This document shows positions 37,120 through 47,278 of a stretch of DNA of 64,000 nucleotides, in pieces. The stretch is taken from NCBI RefSeq assembly GCF_936270435.1, contig NZ_OW370567.1, forward strand, positions 310,001 to 374,000. Reading direction: 5' to 3'. The position numbers and the translations under genes are program-made. The first letter of the stretch is position 1. Every line of letters begins with the position of its first letter. The DNA comes from Wolbachia endosymbiont of Oedothorax gibbosus (GTDB lineage Bacteria; Pseudomonadota; Alphaproteobacteria; Rickettsiales; Anaplasmataceae). Below the pieces are notes generated by a model that was not told the DNA's origin, did no database searches, and saw only the letters and a list, made by a program, of their open reading frames with translations.

Positions 37120-38688
37120 TTATGCAGGAAGTCTAATACTCATAGTTTCAAGCATATATCGCAATATCTCACTTGCCATAGCAACATCTTGGCGTGGGGC
37201 TTTGCCGTGCTCTATAAACACAGAGATTGCGTAGCGCGGGTTATGGTAAGGGCCATAAGCGATAAATAACTTATGACTTTCACCCCTAGAGTTTATCTCT
37301 GGCGTACCGGTTTTGCCGGCAATTTGTATACCGCTTAGCCCTTTTCTATAGTTAGAATTCACCACGTCAAACATAGCTTTTCGTACTATGCTAAGATGCT
37401 CATAATCCACATCAATGTCAGGGAAATTTTGCACTGTATTGCTCATTTCAATGTGGGGAATTACCTCTTTTCCTGTTGCAATCCTCGCTGCAAGAACTGC
37501 AAGCTGCAGTGGTGTTGTAAGTATATACCCTTGTCCTATAACTAAGTTGATAGTGTCACCTAAATACCACTGCGAATATAGCTTTCGTGTACGCCAATCT
37601 CTATCTGGCAACAATCCCGGAGCTTCCTCCTTAAACGTTCCAATCAGTGGCCCACTTCCAATACCAAATTTTCTGGCCATTTCTACTAGAGAGTCTACAC
37701 TTATTTTTTTCCCTATATTATAAAAGTAAGTGTTGCATGATAATGCCATTGCTTCATTTAAAGATACATATCCATGGACTTTGCTTTTCAAGCAACGAAA
37801 TTTCCGCTCACCTATTTTCATATAGCCCTTACACGAGAATTTCTCTTCTGGTGTTATTATCCCGTCTTTTAAACCCGCAAGCGCAACTATTACTTTAAAT
37901 ATTGAACCAGGTGGAATTTGATACGACAATGCACGATTCACAAGTGGTAATGAAGGAGCATTCAAGCTCTCCCAAGTCTCATTTGATAGCCTGCTAGCAA
38001 AAAGATTATTATCGTAAGAAGGTGAATTATATAACGCTAAAATTCCTCCGTTATTCACATCAATTACCACTGCGGAGCCTTGGTGATCTTTAAATACCTC
38101 TGCGATTTTCTCTTGCAGATTAATATCAATTGTCAGTTGTACATCTTGTCCGCCCAGTTGTGGTATGCTTGATAATTCTTTTATGACGCGTTTTTTAGAA
38201 TTTATTTCCTGCTCAGATTTTCCTGGCTTGCCTTTCAATATATGATCATATGTATATTCAATACCGCTGATTCCTACTTCATTTATGCCTTGCTGTTTTT
38301 TTGTATATCCGAGTACATGAGAACATATTGAACCAAACGGGTAATAACGTTTATAAAGAGCAGTTACTTTTGTTTCTGACGATCTTGCTATTTTAGACTC
38401 GACTTCTGATAATGTTTGCAAATCAACTTCCTTACCAGAACCATCAAACAGAACAACATACGAAATTTTGTTTACCGCAAGTTCAGTGCTATTCCTATCT
38501 AAAATTTTGCCCCGCTGAGGCATAATAGTAGCGACTCTTATTCTATTACTATTAGATAGTGCTTCGTACTTTTGTCTGTTTCGTATTTGTAAATTATATA
38601 ACCTGCAACTAAAAACCGCGGAAATGGTAAGCTGAATACCACCTAATATGAATGCTCTGCGGTTAAAGACTTTGTTTTTTGTCCACAT
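37120..38688 (-). CDS. Penicillin-binding protein 2 (transpeptidase)
   Basis: Class B PBP of the elongation machinery. One N-terminal membrane helix (RRAFILGGIQLTISAVFSC), a pedestal domain, then the transpeptidase domain with SIFK (262-265, active-site Ser), SCN (317-319) and KTG (459-461), all intact. At 522 aa it is shorter than the usual ~600. Wolbachia lacks a normal wall but keeps lipid II synthesis and such enzymes. Its first 46 bases overlap the 3' end of the deacetylase gene, so the two form an operon. Confidence 0.9.
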   Translation of the reverse strand: MWTKNKVFNRRAFILGGIQLTISAVFSCRLYNLQIRNRQKYEALSNSNRIRVATIMPQRGKILDRNSTELAVNKISYVVLFDGSGKEVDLQTLSEVESKIARSSETKVTALYKRYYPFGSICSHVLGYTKKQQGINEVGISGIEYTYDHILKGKPGKSEQEINSKKRVIKELSSIPQLGGQDVQLTIDINLQEKIAEVFKDHQGSAVVIDVNNGGILALYNSPSYDNNLFASRLSNETWESLNAPSLPLVNRALSYQIPPGSIFKVIVALAGLKDGIITPEEKFSCKGYMKIGERKFRCLKSKVHGYVSLNEAMALSCNTYFYNIGKKISVDSLVEMARKFGIGSGPLIGTFKEEAPGLLPDRDWRTRKLYSQWYLGDTINLVIGQGYILTTPLQLAVLAARIATGKEVIPHIEMSNTVQNFPDIDVDYEHLSIVRKAMFDVVNSNYRKGLSGIQIAGKTGTPEINSRGESHKLFIAYGPYHNPRYAISVFIEHGKAPRQDVAMASEILRYMLETMSIRLPA

Positions 38689-39482
38689 AACATTCCTTCA
38701 AAACACACTTTTTTCCCCTCTTTTATTGTTACACTTCTGGCTTTTACCGTATTACAAACCCTTTTTTCCCACTCACTTAAGGTCACAAACTTATAACCTG
38801 ATTTTTTTAGTATTTTAATAATATGAGGTAAAGCTTCAATTGTGTTTGACCTGTTATTGTGATCATGAAACAGTATAACTGCTCCATTATGTACATTACT
38901 TAAAACTCTTTCAACTAAAGTTTCTGGCTTATCACCTTGCCAATCTAGCGAATCAACTGTCCATAATATTGAATACATATTTAATTGATCAGTATTTTCA
39001 ATCAGATTATCGTCATAACATCCATATGGCGGACGAAACCATTTTACATCTTGTTTTATTGCATTTTTAATTGCTGTATTTGTCTTTTCCAATTCTTGCA
39101 ATTGTTCCTCACTTGAAAGTGATGTCAACTTCCTATGCGACCAAGAGTGATTGCCTAACTCATGACCTGATTCATGAATTTTCTTTACTATTTCAGACGT
39201 TTTTTCATTTATACGTTCACCAAGCACAAAAAACGTTGCTTTTGCTTCATAGATTTCCAGAACGTTAATAATATCGTTTACTCTATTGTTGGAAGGCCCA
39301 TCATCAAACGTAAGCGCAACAAACTTATCGTCGTTATTCAACAATTTTTTTATATTACTTAAATTTCTATATGATAGATCCAGATTACAACTGAGCCCAC
39401 AGTATGGTAAATTAAAATTACAATCACCACAGAAAACCGTGCTTGAGTATAGCAAAAGAAAAGTTATTATCCTTATAAACAT
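38643..39482 (-). CDS. Polysaccharide deacetylase (NodB domain)
   Basis: A 279-aa predicted exported enzyme with an N-terminal signal (MFIRIITFLLLYSSTVFC). Catalytic motifs: TFDDG (58-62), HSWSH (112-116, metal ligands), RPPYGCYDD and ILFHDHN. The family removes N-acetyl groups from peptidoglycan or other glycans. It overlaps the pbp2 start, implying joint action on a residual or minimal peptidoglycan; that is inference. Cysteines at 18, 21, 28 and 32 may form disulfides. Confidence 0.88.
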   Translation of the reverse strand: MFIRIITFLLLYSSTVFCGDCNFNLPYCGLSCNLDLSYRNLSNIKKLLNNDDKFVALTFDDGPSNNRVNDIINVLEIYEAKATFFVLGERINEKTSEIVKKIHESGHELGNHSWSHRKLTSLSSEEQLQELEKTNTAIKNAIKQDVKWFRPPYGCYDDNLIENTDQLNMYSILWTVDSLDWQGDKPETLVERVLSNVHNGAVILFHDHNNRSNTIEALPHIIKILKKSGYKFVTLSEWEKRVCNTVKARSVTIKEGKKVCFEGMLCGQKTKSLTAEHSY

Positions 39483-39607
39483 TTTATAATCAGCAAAGTG
39501 ATAGGATACTATGCACTTTTTTGCTAAGTTAAGCCATCTTTAATTGCTGTAGCCTTTACTTCATCACTTCTTTAATATATTATATTAACAATTTTATATA
39601 ATATATT

Positions 39608-41116
39608 ATGATTGCAAATATAAATACCGTTGCGCTTCAGGGAATTAGCACAGTAAATGTCAATGCACAAATTCATATGGCAAATGGTATTCCAGCTTTT
39701 AATATTGTTGGATTGCCGGATAAAACTGTTGCGGAATCCAAAGAGCGCATCAGAGCAGCATTAAATTCAATCAATCTACTACTACCTCCAAAAAGAATTA
39801 CAGTTAATCTCTCCCCTGCGGATTTACTGAAAGAAGGTAGTCATTATGACTTGGCTATTGCTATTGGACTACTTGTTGTAATGAATGTGATACCAGTTGA
39901 AAAAGTTCAGTCTTATATCATTATGGGTGAGCTTGCACTAGACAGCAGAGTCATACCAGTCTCAGGAGTACTTCCAACAGCAATCAATGCAAAACAGGCA
40001 AATAAAGGAGTAATTTGCCCAAGGGGAAATGGAGTAGAGGCTTCATGGGTAAAGAATGTTTCAATTCTAGCTATAGAGAAATTAACTGATATTATCAGAC
40101 ACTTTAAGGGTGAACAATTAATTCAGCCAGTAATTTTTAATTATAGTGATGCACCCAAAGAAAAAAGATTGGTTCCCGATATGAAGGATATCAAAGGCCA
40201 AGTTGTTGCAAAAAGAGCAGCTGAAATTGCAGCAGCAGGTGGACATAATATGCTTCTTGTTGGCCCTCCTGGTACTGGAAAATCAATGCTTGCTAAGCGC
40301 TTTATAGGATTGCTGCCTAATTTGACCGAACAGGAGATGATTGATGTTAATATTATTTCCAGCATAACAAAAACTGGTAATGAAATATTCAAAGTAACTC
40401 GTCCCTTTCGTGAACCTCATCATTCATGCTCTATGCCAGCAATGATAGGGGGAGGAAAGAATGCAAAACCTGGAGAAATTACCATGGCTCACAATGGCGT
40501 GTTATTCCTTGATGAGTTGCCAGAATTTCCAAGACTTGTGCTTGATTCTCTGCGCCAACCACTTGAAGATAGAAAAGTTACCGTTGCAAGGGCAAATGCT
40601 CACATAACCTACCCTGCCAATTTTCAACTTATAGCTGCAATGAATCCCTGCAGGTGCGGTTATTTAGGTGATGCAAGTAGATCGTGCAACAAAGCTCCAA
40701 AGTGTGGCACAGATTACAAAAACAAAATATCAGGACCATTGCTTGATAGAATAGACATATGCATTGAGATGCCAAACGTTAGCATACTCTCTCCTGAAAT
40801 CTCTGTGGAGGGAGAAAGTACTAAGATCATAAGAGAAAGAGTGATAGCAGCAAGAAAAGTTCAAACTGAGCGTTATAGTGAATTGAATGTTCGTTGTAAC
40901 GCAGAAGTAAGCGGTGAAGCATTCAATAAATTTACTGAACCAGATCAGGCAGGGTTAGAATTGCTAAAATACGTACTGAAAGAAAATTACATTTCCAATC
41001 GAGGCTACACACGCGTATTAAAAGTTGCAAGAACCATTGCAGATCTTGCAAAAAGTGAAGAAGTGAAAAGAGCACACATTGCTGAAGCACTGAATTACAG
41101 AATAAGAGTATATTAA
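39608..41116 (+). CDS. comM: YifB/ComM family Mg-chelatase-like AAA+ ATPase
   Basis: ComM is a hexameric branch-migration helicase used in natural transformation in other bacteria. The 502-aa product has the N-terminal ChlI-like domain (FNIVGLPDKTVAESKERIRAAL), Walker A VGPPGTGKSMLAKRF (~220), Walker B VLFLDELPEF, a Cys-rich insert (NPCRCGYLGD...CNKAPKCG) and the C-terminal Mg_chelatase domain (ISNRGYTRVLKVARTIADL). Full length and intact. It is followed by an IS5 insertion 47 bases past the stop. Confidence 0.93.
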   Translation: MIANINTVALQGISTVNVNAQIHMANGIPAFNIVGLPDKTVAESKERIRAALNSINLLLPPKRITVNLSPADLLKEGSHYDLAIAIGLLVVMNVIPVEKVQSYIIMGELALDSRVIPVSGVLPTAINAKQANKGVICPRGNGVEASWVKNVSILAIEKLTDIIRHFKGEQLIQPVIFNYSDAPKEKRLVPDMKDIKGQVVAKRAAEIAAAGGHNMLLVGPPGTGKSMLAKRFIGLLPNLTEQEMIDVNIISSITKTGNEIFKVTRPFREPHHSCSMPAMIGGGKNAKPGEITMAHNGVLFLDELPEFPRLVLDSLRQPLEDRKVTVARANAHITYPANFQLIAAMNPCRCGYLGDASRSCNKAPKCGTDYKNKISGPLLDRIDICIEMPNVSILSPEISVEGESTKIIRERVIAARKVQTERYSELNVRCNAEVSGEAFNKFTEPDQAGLELLKYVLKENYISNRGYTRVLKVARTIADLAKSEEVKRAHIAEALNYRIRVY

Positions 41117-41165
41117 TAAATTAACTTACTTGACAGGCAACTTTTTCTACTATATATTACCCTTA

Positions 41166-42028
41166 GAACCTGTTCATAATCTTTTAAGGAGTAAAGAAGT
41201 GAAAGCAAGAACGACCATTTGTAAGCTAGTGTTGAGTTTCCGCTCGCAATTTTTCCACAAACGCCTACATTTTTCCAACCAAGCAAAAGAGCGCTCAACA
41301 ACCCATCTCTTTGGCAGTACAACAAAGGTGTGTAATTCACTTCGCTTTATTACTTCGACCGTCGAACCAATAGTTGCTTTTATTTGTGTTGCAAAATTTT
41401 CTCCAGTGTAGCCTGCATCAACAAGTATATTTTTAACTTCAGAGAGTTTTTCTTTAGCATTTTCGACCATTTTCATGGCACTGCTGCGGTCGGTTGCTTC
41501 TGCCGTTGTTACATAAATCGCGTGTGGTAAACCTTGTGTATCTACTGCAATATGGCGCTTTATTCCTGAAATTTTTTTACCTGCATCGTAGCCCTTATTT
41601 TCAGCAGTATCTGCATTTTTTACGCTCTGAGCATCAATTATACAAAAACTAGTTCTTTCTTTCCGACCATTGCTGATACGTGTCTCTCCAACTAATTTTT
41701 TTTAATACACGCTCCAAAGTACTTTCTGTATCTTCGCTTGGTTTTTCACTCCATTTTTTAAAATATTCGTAACAACTTCGCCATTTTGGAAAATCTTTTG
41801 GCAGCATTCTCCACTGACAGGCACTTTTTAGGACGTACAGCACTGCACAAAATACATCATACAAATCAAGTTTTCTTGGTTTTGTTTTCTTCCTACTACT
41901 CTCCAGAATTGATCTGATTTTTTCAAATTGTTCTCGACTTATGTCACTTGGGTATAAATTTCTCATATATCCTTATTCATATACATCATCTCATAGTTTA
42001 TCACTTTTTTGAGATTATGAACAGGTTC
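41166..42028 (-). mobile_element. IS5-family 863-bp element, copy B
   Basis: Same ends and size as copies A and C, with TTA duplications at 41163-41165 and 42029-42031. Inserted between comM and a small membrane protein gene. Confidence 0.95.
41174..41966 (-). CDS. IS5-family transposase (two frames), copy B
   Basis: Same two-frame arrangement as copy A: a 105-aa N-terminal ORF (41966-41649) and a DDE part to 41174, joined at the A8 run at ~41697-41704. Frames and motifs (IIDAQS, VDAGYTG, VERSFAWLE) are unchanged. Confidence 0.8.
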
Positions 42029-42065
42029 TTAGTGAAATTTTAATGTTTTGTTTAGGAGTAGAATT

Positions 42066-42566
42066 ATGGCATTAACAAATTATGAATATGAAAAAGGGCA
42101 TAGTGTTTTCCGCGCTATTTCGGAGGGATATCAACAAGCTAATGATCATTGGGGAATTCCAGGTGCTGCTAGTGGTTTTGGTCAATATGTAATTAATAAT
42201 AAATTAAAAACATCTGTGGTTTTTCTTGTTATATCTTCAGCAATAGCGCTTACAACTGCTTATTTTATGAGTCCAGCTTATGCAGTTCTTATTAGTACAA
42301 CAGCAAAATCAGCTTATGTTGGTATGGTAGAAGGAGGTAAGGGATTATATGCATTCGCAGCGACTAATCCGGTATTTACTGGTCTGCTAGCTGCTGCAAT
42401 AGTGGGAACTATTGGAATTCTTGCGTACAAGCATTATAGCCAATCTAGTGAAATAAAGGCAGAGCTGAATAAAGCAGAAGCAAATGAAACTGATCTCTCA
42501 TCAAGCCCAGTTTTAATAGAGATTGCTAATATTGTTGGTTACAAGCCACTGCGTACTGTACAGTAA
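42066..42566 (+). CDS. Hypothetical membrane protein
   Basis: The 166-aa product starts at the ATG at 42066, preceded by AGGAG. It has two hydrophobic regions, KTSVVFLVISSAIALTTAYFM (~40-60) and FTGLLAAAIVGTIGILAYK (~108-126), with a small-residue stretch between them and a polar tail. No family recognised. A strong terminator follows directly. Confidence 0.65.
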   Translation: MALTNYEYEKGHSVFRAISEGYQQANDHWGIPGAASGFGQYVINNKLKTSVVFLVISSAIALTTAYFMSPAYAVLISTTAKSAYVGMVEGGKGLYAFAATNPVFTGLLAAAIVGTIGILAYKHYSQSSEIKAELNKAEANETDLSSSPVLIEIANIVGYKPLRTVQ

Positions 42567-42573
42567 CTTTAAC

Positions 42574-42605
42574 AAAAAAAGGGATAGGTTTCTATCCCTT
42601 TTTAT
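42574..42605 (+). terminator. Rho-independent terminator
   Basis: AAAAGGGATAG-GTTT-CTATCCCTTTT: an 11-bp stem with a 4-base loop and T-run, 8 bases after the preceding stop codon. The A-run on the left makes it potentially bidirectional. Confidence 0.85.
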
Positions 42606-42810
42606 AAACATTTTCTATTTTTTTGTATCGGTAAATGATGTCACCTAAAAACCTAGTTACTATTAATTAACGGCACTTATTAGTATAAATGTTAAGAATA
42701 AGTAAATCCCGTTTACTATTTATGTCTATAGAAGTGAAAAGTATTTGCATATTGTTAAAAAAGCAGTAACTTATTATGAAGTGAATTCACTAACTATTTG
42801 AGTAATTTAA

Positions 42811-44007
42811 ATGTCAATTGACCTTAGTTTACCAGAGCTGCCTATATTACACCCAAGGATTACAGTTGTGGGAGTGGGTGGTGCTGGTGGAAATGCTGTG
42901 AATAACATGATCCAATCCAATTTGCAAGGAGTAAATTTTGTTGTAGCAAATACCGATGCTCAAGCGTTAGAGAAGTCATTATGCGATAAAAAAATTCAAC
43001 TGGGTATTAACTTAACCAAGGGTCTTGGTGCTGGTGCTTTGCCTGATGTTGGCAAAGGTGCAGCAGAAGAATCAATTGATGAGATTATGGAGCATATAAA
43101 AGATAGTCATATGCTTTTCATCACAGCAGGAATGGGTGGTGGTACTGGAACCGGTGCAGCACCAGTAATTGCAAAAGCAGCAAGGGAAGCAAGAGCTGCA
43201 GTTAAGGATAGAGCGCCAAAAGAAAAAAAGATATTGACTGTTGGAGTTGTGACTAAGCCATTTGGCTTTGAGGGTGTGCGCCGTATGCGCATTGCAGAGC
43301 TTGGACTTGAAGAATTGCAAAAATACGTGGATACACTTATTGTTATTCCAAATCAGAATTTATTTAGAATTGCAAATGAAAAAACTACATTTTCTGATGC
43401 GTTTAAACTTGCTGATAATGTACTGCATATTGGCATCAGAGGAGTAACTGACTTGATGGTCATGCCAGGGCTTATTAATCTTGACTTCGCTGATATAGAA
43501 ACAGTAATGAGCGAGATGGGCAAAGCGATGATTGGCACTGGAGAGGCAGAAGGAGAAGATAGAGCAATTAGTGCTGCAGAGGCTGCAATATCTAATCCAT
43601 TGCTTGATAATGTATCAATGAAAGGTGCGCAAGGAATATTAATTAACATTACTGGTGGCGGAGATATGACTCTGTTTGAAGTTGATGCTGCAGCCAATAG
43701 AGTGCGTGAAGAAGTAGATGAAAATGCAAATATAATATTTGGTGCTACTTTTGATCAAGCGATGGAGGAAAGAGTTAGAGTTTCTGTTCTTGCAACTGGC
43801 ATTGATGGTTGCAATAATAAATCAGAAACTTCATCTATATGTCAGAGCGAGGACTCAGAGAAAGAGAAATTTAAGTGGCCCTATAGTCAAAGTGAAAGTA
43901 CGCAAGACAAAACACTGGAAACAAAACCAACTGAACAGGTAAGCGAAGGAGCTAAGTGGGGCAGCAATATCTATGATATACCAGCTTACTTAAGAAGAAA
44001 AAAATAA
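42811..44007 (+). CDS. ftsZ: Cell division protein FtsZ
   Basis: Tubulin-like GTPase forming the division ring. The 398-aa product has the tubulin signature [11 protein letters not shown], the [13 protein letters not shown] loop, NTDAQAL and the T7-loop residues ([11 protein letters not shown]). The C-terminal peptide is [12 protein letters not shown], the conserved partner-binding tail. The 200-base AT-rich region upstream probably holds the promoter. Its last base is the first base of the next gene's ATG (TAATG). Confidence 0.98.
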   Translation: MSIDLSLPELPILHPRITVVGVGGAGGNAVNNMIQSNLQGVNFVVANTDAQALEKSLCDKKIQLGINLTKGLGAGALPDVGKGAAEESIDEIMEHIKDSHMLFITAGMGGGTGTGAAPVIAKAAREARAAVKDRAPKEKKILTVGVVTKPFGFEGVRRMRIAELGLEELQKYVDTLIVIPNQNLFRIANEKTTFSDAFKLADNVLHIGIRGVTDLMVMPGLINLDFADIETVMSEMGKAMIGTGEAEGEDRAISAAEAAISNPLLDNVSMKGAQGILINITGGGDMTLFEVDAAANRVREEVDENANIIFGATFDQAMEERVRVSVLATGIDGCNNKSETSSICQSEDSEKEKFKWPYSQSESTQDKTLETKPTEQVSEGAKWGSNIYDIPAYLRRKK

Positions 44008-44405
44008 TGCAACTTTGGCTACTCAAGTCAGAGCCAAGTGAATATTCATGGCAAAAAATGGAAAAGGAGCAGGTAGTTGAGTGGGATGGCGTGCGCAATT
44101 ATCAAGCTCAAAATTACATGAAAATTATGAAAGTAAGCGATCTTGCGTTTTTTTATCATACAGGTAAAGAGAAAGCAATACTTGGAATCGTTGAAGTATT
44201 TAAAGAGTATTATCATGTTAATGATCCCAAGTTCGGATTAGTGAATGTAAAGTTTTTGAACCCTTTAAATAACCAAGTAACGTTAAATAATATAAAACAA
44301 AACCCACTTTTGAAAAATATGGCTATATTAAAACAACCACGTTTATCAATTGCCCCAGTTTCGGAAATTGAATGGAATGAAATAATAAGCATGAGTGATG
44401 TGTAA
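44007..44405 (+). CDS. EVE domain-containing protein
   Basis: A 132-aa PUA-like fold with the EVE signature WLLKSEPSEYSWQKME and WDGVRNYQAQNYMKIMKVSDLAFFYHTG. EVE domains bind modified bases in DNA or RNA. Translationally coupled to ftsZ through TAATG. The exact role is not known. Confidence 0.9.
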   Translation: MQLWLLKSEPSEYSWQKMEKEQVVEWDGVRNYQAQNYMKIMKVSDLAFFYHTGKEKAILGIVEVFKEYYHVNDPKFGLVNVKFLNPLNNQVTLNNIKQNPLLKNMAILKQPRLSIAPVSEIEWNEIISMSDV

Positions 44406-44768
44406 TACCTTGTCATCTCAGCACGCAACGCACAGCTGTATGAATATTTGTCTCGAAGGCAGTGCATTAAACGTTATAGCCGGTTTTGCATCAAACACAA
44501 AGGTGTCATTCCAGTGCTTGACACTGGAATCCAGCCTTAATGCAACCACATTAAAGCCGTTGTGTTTTAATATAAGATTAGCTACTTTTATATTCACTAA
44601 CTTGATGTCTAATCAAAATTCCTGGATCCCAGTGTCTAGGGACTGGGATGACATCCTTCTAGTGTACAATATTCGTACAGTTGTGTACATGACACAAGGG
44701 TCTATAACTCTTCTTTTTTGGATTCCAATGTCAAGTTATGAGATGATGTACTTTCTGGTGTGTCACTC
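44406..44768. repeat. Intergenic palindromic repeat pair
   Basis: No gene. Arms at ~44500-44530 (GTGTCATTCCAGTGCTTGACACTGG) and ~44622-44652 (GATCCCAGTGTCTAGGGACTGGG) flank a loop (ATGCAACCACATTAAAGCC) related to that at 12410. The ORF spanning it is not conserved in character. Confidence 0.65.
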
Positions 44769-45221
44769 ATGTTAGAAGTAAATATTCTTGACAAGAAATG
44801 GTGCAGCATTATAGAAAATCCTAAAAATTTTGTATTAGGTGTCATCAATGCTTCTCTAAAAGAATTAAAAATAGATCACTATAAACCAAATATATCAATA
44901 GCTCTGGCTGATGATGATTTGCTACATCAACTTAATTTAAAATTTAGAGAAATGGATAAGCCAACTAACGTACTATCATTTCCGTATGAACAATTATCCA
45001 ACAAGTGTGATTTAGGAGACATAGCAATTTCAATAGATACAATAAAAAGAGAATCGCATGAGTATTGTATACCCATTCTTGCTCACATTGCACACATGTT
45101 AGTGCATGGATTACTACATTTACTTGGTTATGATCACCAAAAAAAAGAGGAAGAAATTATAATGAAAAATCTAGAAAGAGAGATTTTAGCTTCACTTGGC
45201 TACAATATGTGCGCGATTTAA
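44769..45221 (+). CDS. ybeY: Endoribonuclease YbeY (rRNA maturation)
   Basis: Zinc-dependent RNase acting in 16S 3'-end processing and ribosome quality control. The product has the diagnostic [15 protein letters not shown] (H-x3-H-x5-H) motif and [18 protein letters not shown] at 44769 is preferred over 44760. The presence of this enzyme implies a normal 16S 3' end is needed, which makes the truncated 16S at 9098 odd. Confidence 0.93.
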   Translation: MLEVNILDKKWCSIIENPKNFVLGVINASLKELKIDHYKPNISIALADDDLLHQLNLKFREMDKPTNVLSFPYEQLSNKCDLGDIAISIDTIKRESHEYCIPILAHIAHMLVHGLLHLLGYDHQKKEEEIIMKNLEREILASLGYNMCAI

Positions 45222-45307
45222 AAGGAATTTAATAAAAATATAGTAGATGATAATAAAATATGTTATCTACAAAGGGTTTTAGCTATAAACAATAAAAGGT
45301 AAGTGAT

Positions 45308-46096
45308 ATGGTTCAGTTTTCTTTGCCAAAGAATTCTAAGATTAATCAAAAGGGCAAAATTTATCCTATTCCTGCTAGAGCAAAAAACATCAGAAGATTT
45401 CAAATTTACCGTTGGTCTGCTGATGACGAGAAAAACCCTAGAATAGACACATTTTTTATTGATATGGATAGTTGTGGCCCTATGGTACTTGATGCATTAA
45501 TAAAAATAAAGGATGAAATAGATTCGACTTTAACTTTCAGACGTTCTTGTAGAGAAGGCATATGTGGATCTTGTGCCATGAATATTGACGGAACCAATAC
45601 TCTTGCATGTACTAGATCTATACACGATATAAAAGGTGACGTAAAAATATATCCATTACCTCACATGTATGTGATAAAGGACCTAGTCTCGGACTTGAGC
45701 CAATTTTATGAGCAATATAAATCAATTAAACCTTGGTTACAAGCAGATAAGCCTGCCCTACCAAATAAAGAATACTCTCAATCTCCTGAAGATAGAAAAA
45801 AATTAGATGGCTTGTCCGACTGTATATTATGTGCTTGCTGTTCGACTGGTTGCCCAAGTTACTGGTGGAATAGTGATAAATTTTTAGGACCAGCAATATT
45901 ATTACAAGCCTACAGATGGATTGCTGACAGCCGTGATAATAAGACAGGTAAAAGACTTGATGTTTTAAATGACCCATTCAAGTTGTATCGTTGTCATACA
46001 ATAATGAATTGTACAAAAACTTGTCCTAAAGGACTTAATCCAGCAAGAGCAATAGCGAAAGTAAAACAGCTCATGGTAGAGAGAGAAGGAGTTTAA
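45308..46096 (+). CDS. sdhB: Succinate dehydrogenase iron-sulfur subunit
   Basis: Electron-transfer subunit of complex II on the inner-membrane cytosolic face. The 262-aa product has the [2Fe-2S] motif [10 protein letters not shown]...C (N-domain) and the [4Fe-4S]/[3Fe-4S] ligands in [15 protein letters not shown] and [17 protein letters not shown]. Unlinked to sdhCD, as is common in this group. Confidence 0.97.
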   Translation: MVQFSLPKNSKINQKGKIYPIPARAKNIRRFQIYRWSADDEKNPRIDTFFIDMDSCGPMVLDALIKIKDEIDSTLTFRRSCREGICGSCAMNIDGTNTLACTRSIHDIKGDVKIYPLPHMYVIKDLVSDLSQFYEQYKSIKPWLQADKPALPNKEYSQSPEDRKKLDGLSDCILCACCSTGCPSYWWNSDKFLGPAILLQAYRWIADSRDNKTGKRLDVLNDPFKLYRCHTIMNCTKTCPKGLNPARAIAKVKQLMVEREGV

Positions 46097-46099
46097 GTA

Positions 46100-47236
46100 T
46101 CATCTTTTGCATTCTTCGTAAGAGAACAGCAAACCTTCCGAAGCGTAGGGTATTGTTAATACCCTGAACGCTTTTCCATTCGTGAAATGCATCGTATCAT
46201 CATACGATTCAAATAATTTTTTGAATAACTCATGTCTTTGGTTACTAATAGTTTGAAAATCCTCTTTTTCTAAAAGCTTTTTAGATTCGAAGAGGTAAAG
46301 CATAACTTCATGATAAGTTGGGTAAGATGCCAAAAACTTTGGGTCAAATTGAAAGGTTTTTATGAAAGCATTATTATAAAATTTTAGCTTTTGATTCTTA
46401 CTATATATTACTATAGCAACCGGTAACCTCTCAAGCAAATTTTTCTGTGTAGCTAAATAACTGTTTAATTCAGTATATAATTTCTCTGCATCACTAACAT
46501 CTTTCCCATACATTACTATGCTACCAGAACCTTGTATTGGAATTTTAACAAAATCGAAAACCTTAAGTTCGTTCTTGTAAGTTACGACATGTCTCCCTGG
46601 TTTTGCGCTATGAGCACTACCGGTAATAGCAAATTTCTTAGAGCCATCTACATATTTATCATAAAACAAGTTATAAAATTCCACCTTTCTACTCTTGTTA
46701 TATCTTAGTATTGGAAATGGTAAAGAGTTGAAAACGTTTTTATAGCTCTCCACTTCTTGTGTGAGCTTACTATTTTCTAGCTCAAGTCCGTGAGCTTTTA
46801 TTTTACAGTCTGAGACATTCCTTATCCATAACAGCACACCAATCACATTGTTAGAATCATCTATTATGCTTCTACCGTAACATATGCAATAAACCTCACT
46901 GTCTTTTGACTTTAAATCTAGAGTAAAAGATTTATTTATTTCCTTTGCCTCAGCAAAATTTTCAATTAAGCTTTCTGATTGCTCAAAAAAATTCACAAAC
47001 TCATTAAACGAGTAAAAAACAGTATTAAGCAAAATTAGTAAATTGGGAGAGAACTTTTCTATACGTTTTTTTGCATCCCAAATATAAAACCCATCATTCA
47101 CAGTATCAATTAAATTATTTATGATAACATTTTGATGCTGTAAGTTCTTAATCTTATTACTAATTTTTAATTTAGAATAAGAGAGAAAGAATAATATTAG
47201 AATCAATATTAAAACCACTTCATACAAAAAAAACAT
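46100..47236 (-). CDS. Membrane-anchored multi-PAS protein without kinase domain
   Basis: A 378-aa product with one N-terminal helix (YEVVLILILILFFLSY) and three PAS-like segments (~35-140: VNDGFYIWDAKKRIEKFSP; ~165-255: SLPFPILRYNKSRKVEFYN; ~275-370: RLPVAIVIYSKNQKLKFYN). It ends without a histidine-kinase HATPase domain. The layout recalls the sensor region of alphaproteobacterial PAS kinases such as DivL. It may work as a sensor with a partner, or be a truncated kinase. Confidence 0.65.
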   Translation of the reverse strand: MFFLYEVVLILILILFFLSYSKLKISNKIKNLQHQNVIINNLIDTVNDGFYIWDAKKRIEKFSPNLLILLNTVFYSFNEFVNFFEQSESLIENFAEAKEINKSFTLDLKSKDSEVYCICYGRSIIDDSNNVIGVLLWIRNVSDCKIKAHGLELENSKLTQEVESYKNVFNSLPFPILRYNKSRKVEFYNLFYDKYVDGSKKFAITGSAHSAKPGRHVVTYKNELKVFDFVKIPIQGSGSIVMYGKDVSDAEKLYTELNSYLATQKNLLERLPVAIVIYSKNQKLKFYNNAFIKTFQFDPKFLASYPTYHEVMLYLFESKKLLEKEDFQTISNQRHELFKKLFESYDDTMHFTNGKAFRVLTIPYASEGLLFSYEECKR

Positions 47237-47278
47237 AGCACTTTTAAAACAAATGTAAAAATTTGTAACCGCTCAGAA

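Noticed and set aside
41130-41411. Antisense ORFs through the IS5 copies (also 27458-27670 and 56181-56393)
   Set aside because: Mirror of the transposase coding strand; identical in every copy and without protein features.
43072-43697. Antisense ORFs over ftsZ
   Set aside because: Shadows of a strongly conserved gene.
44395-44775. 126-codon ORF between the EVE gene and ybeY
   Set aside because: Runs through the palindromic repeat; composition and content match repeat DNA.
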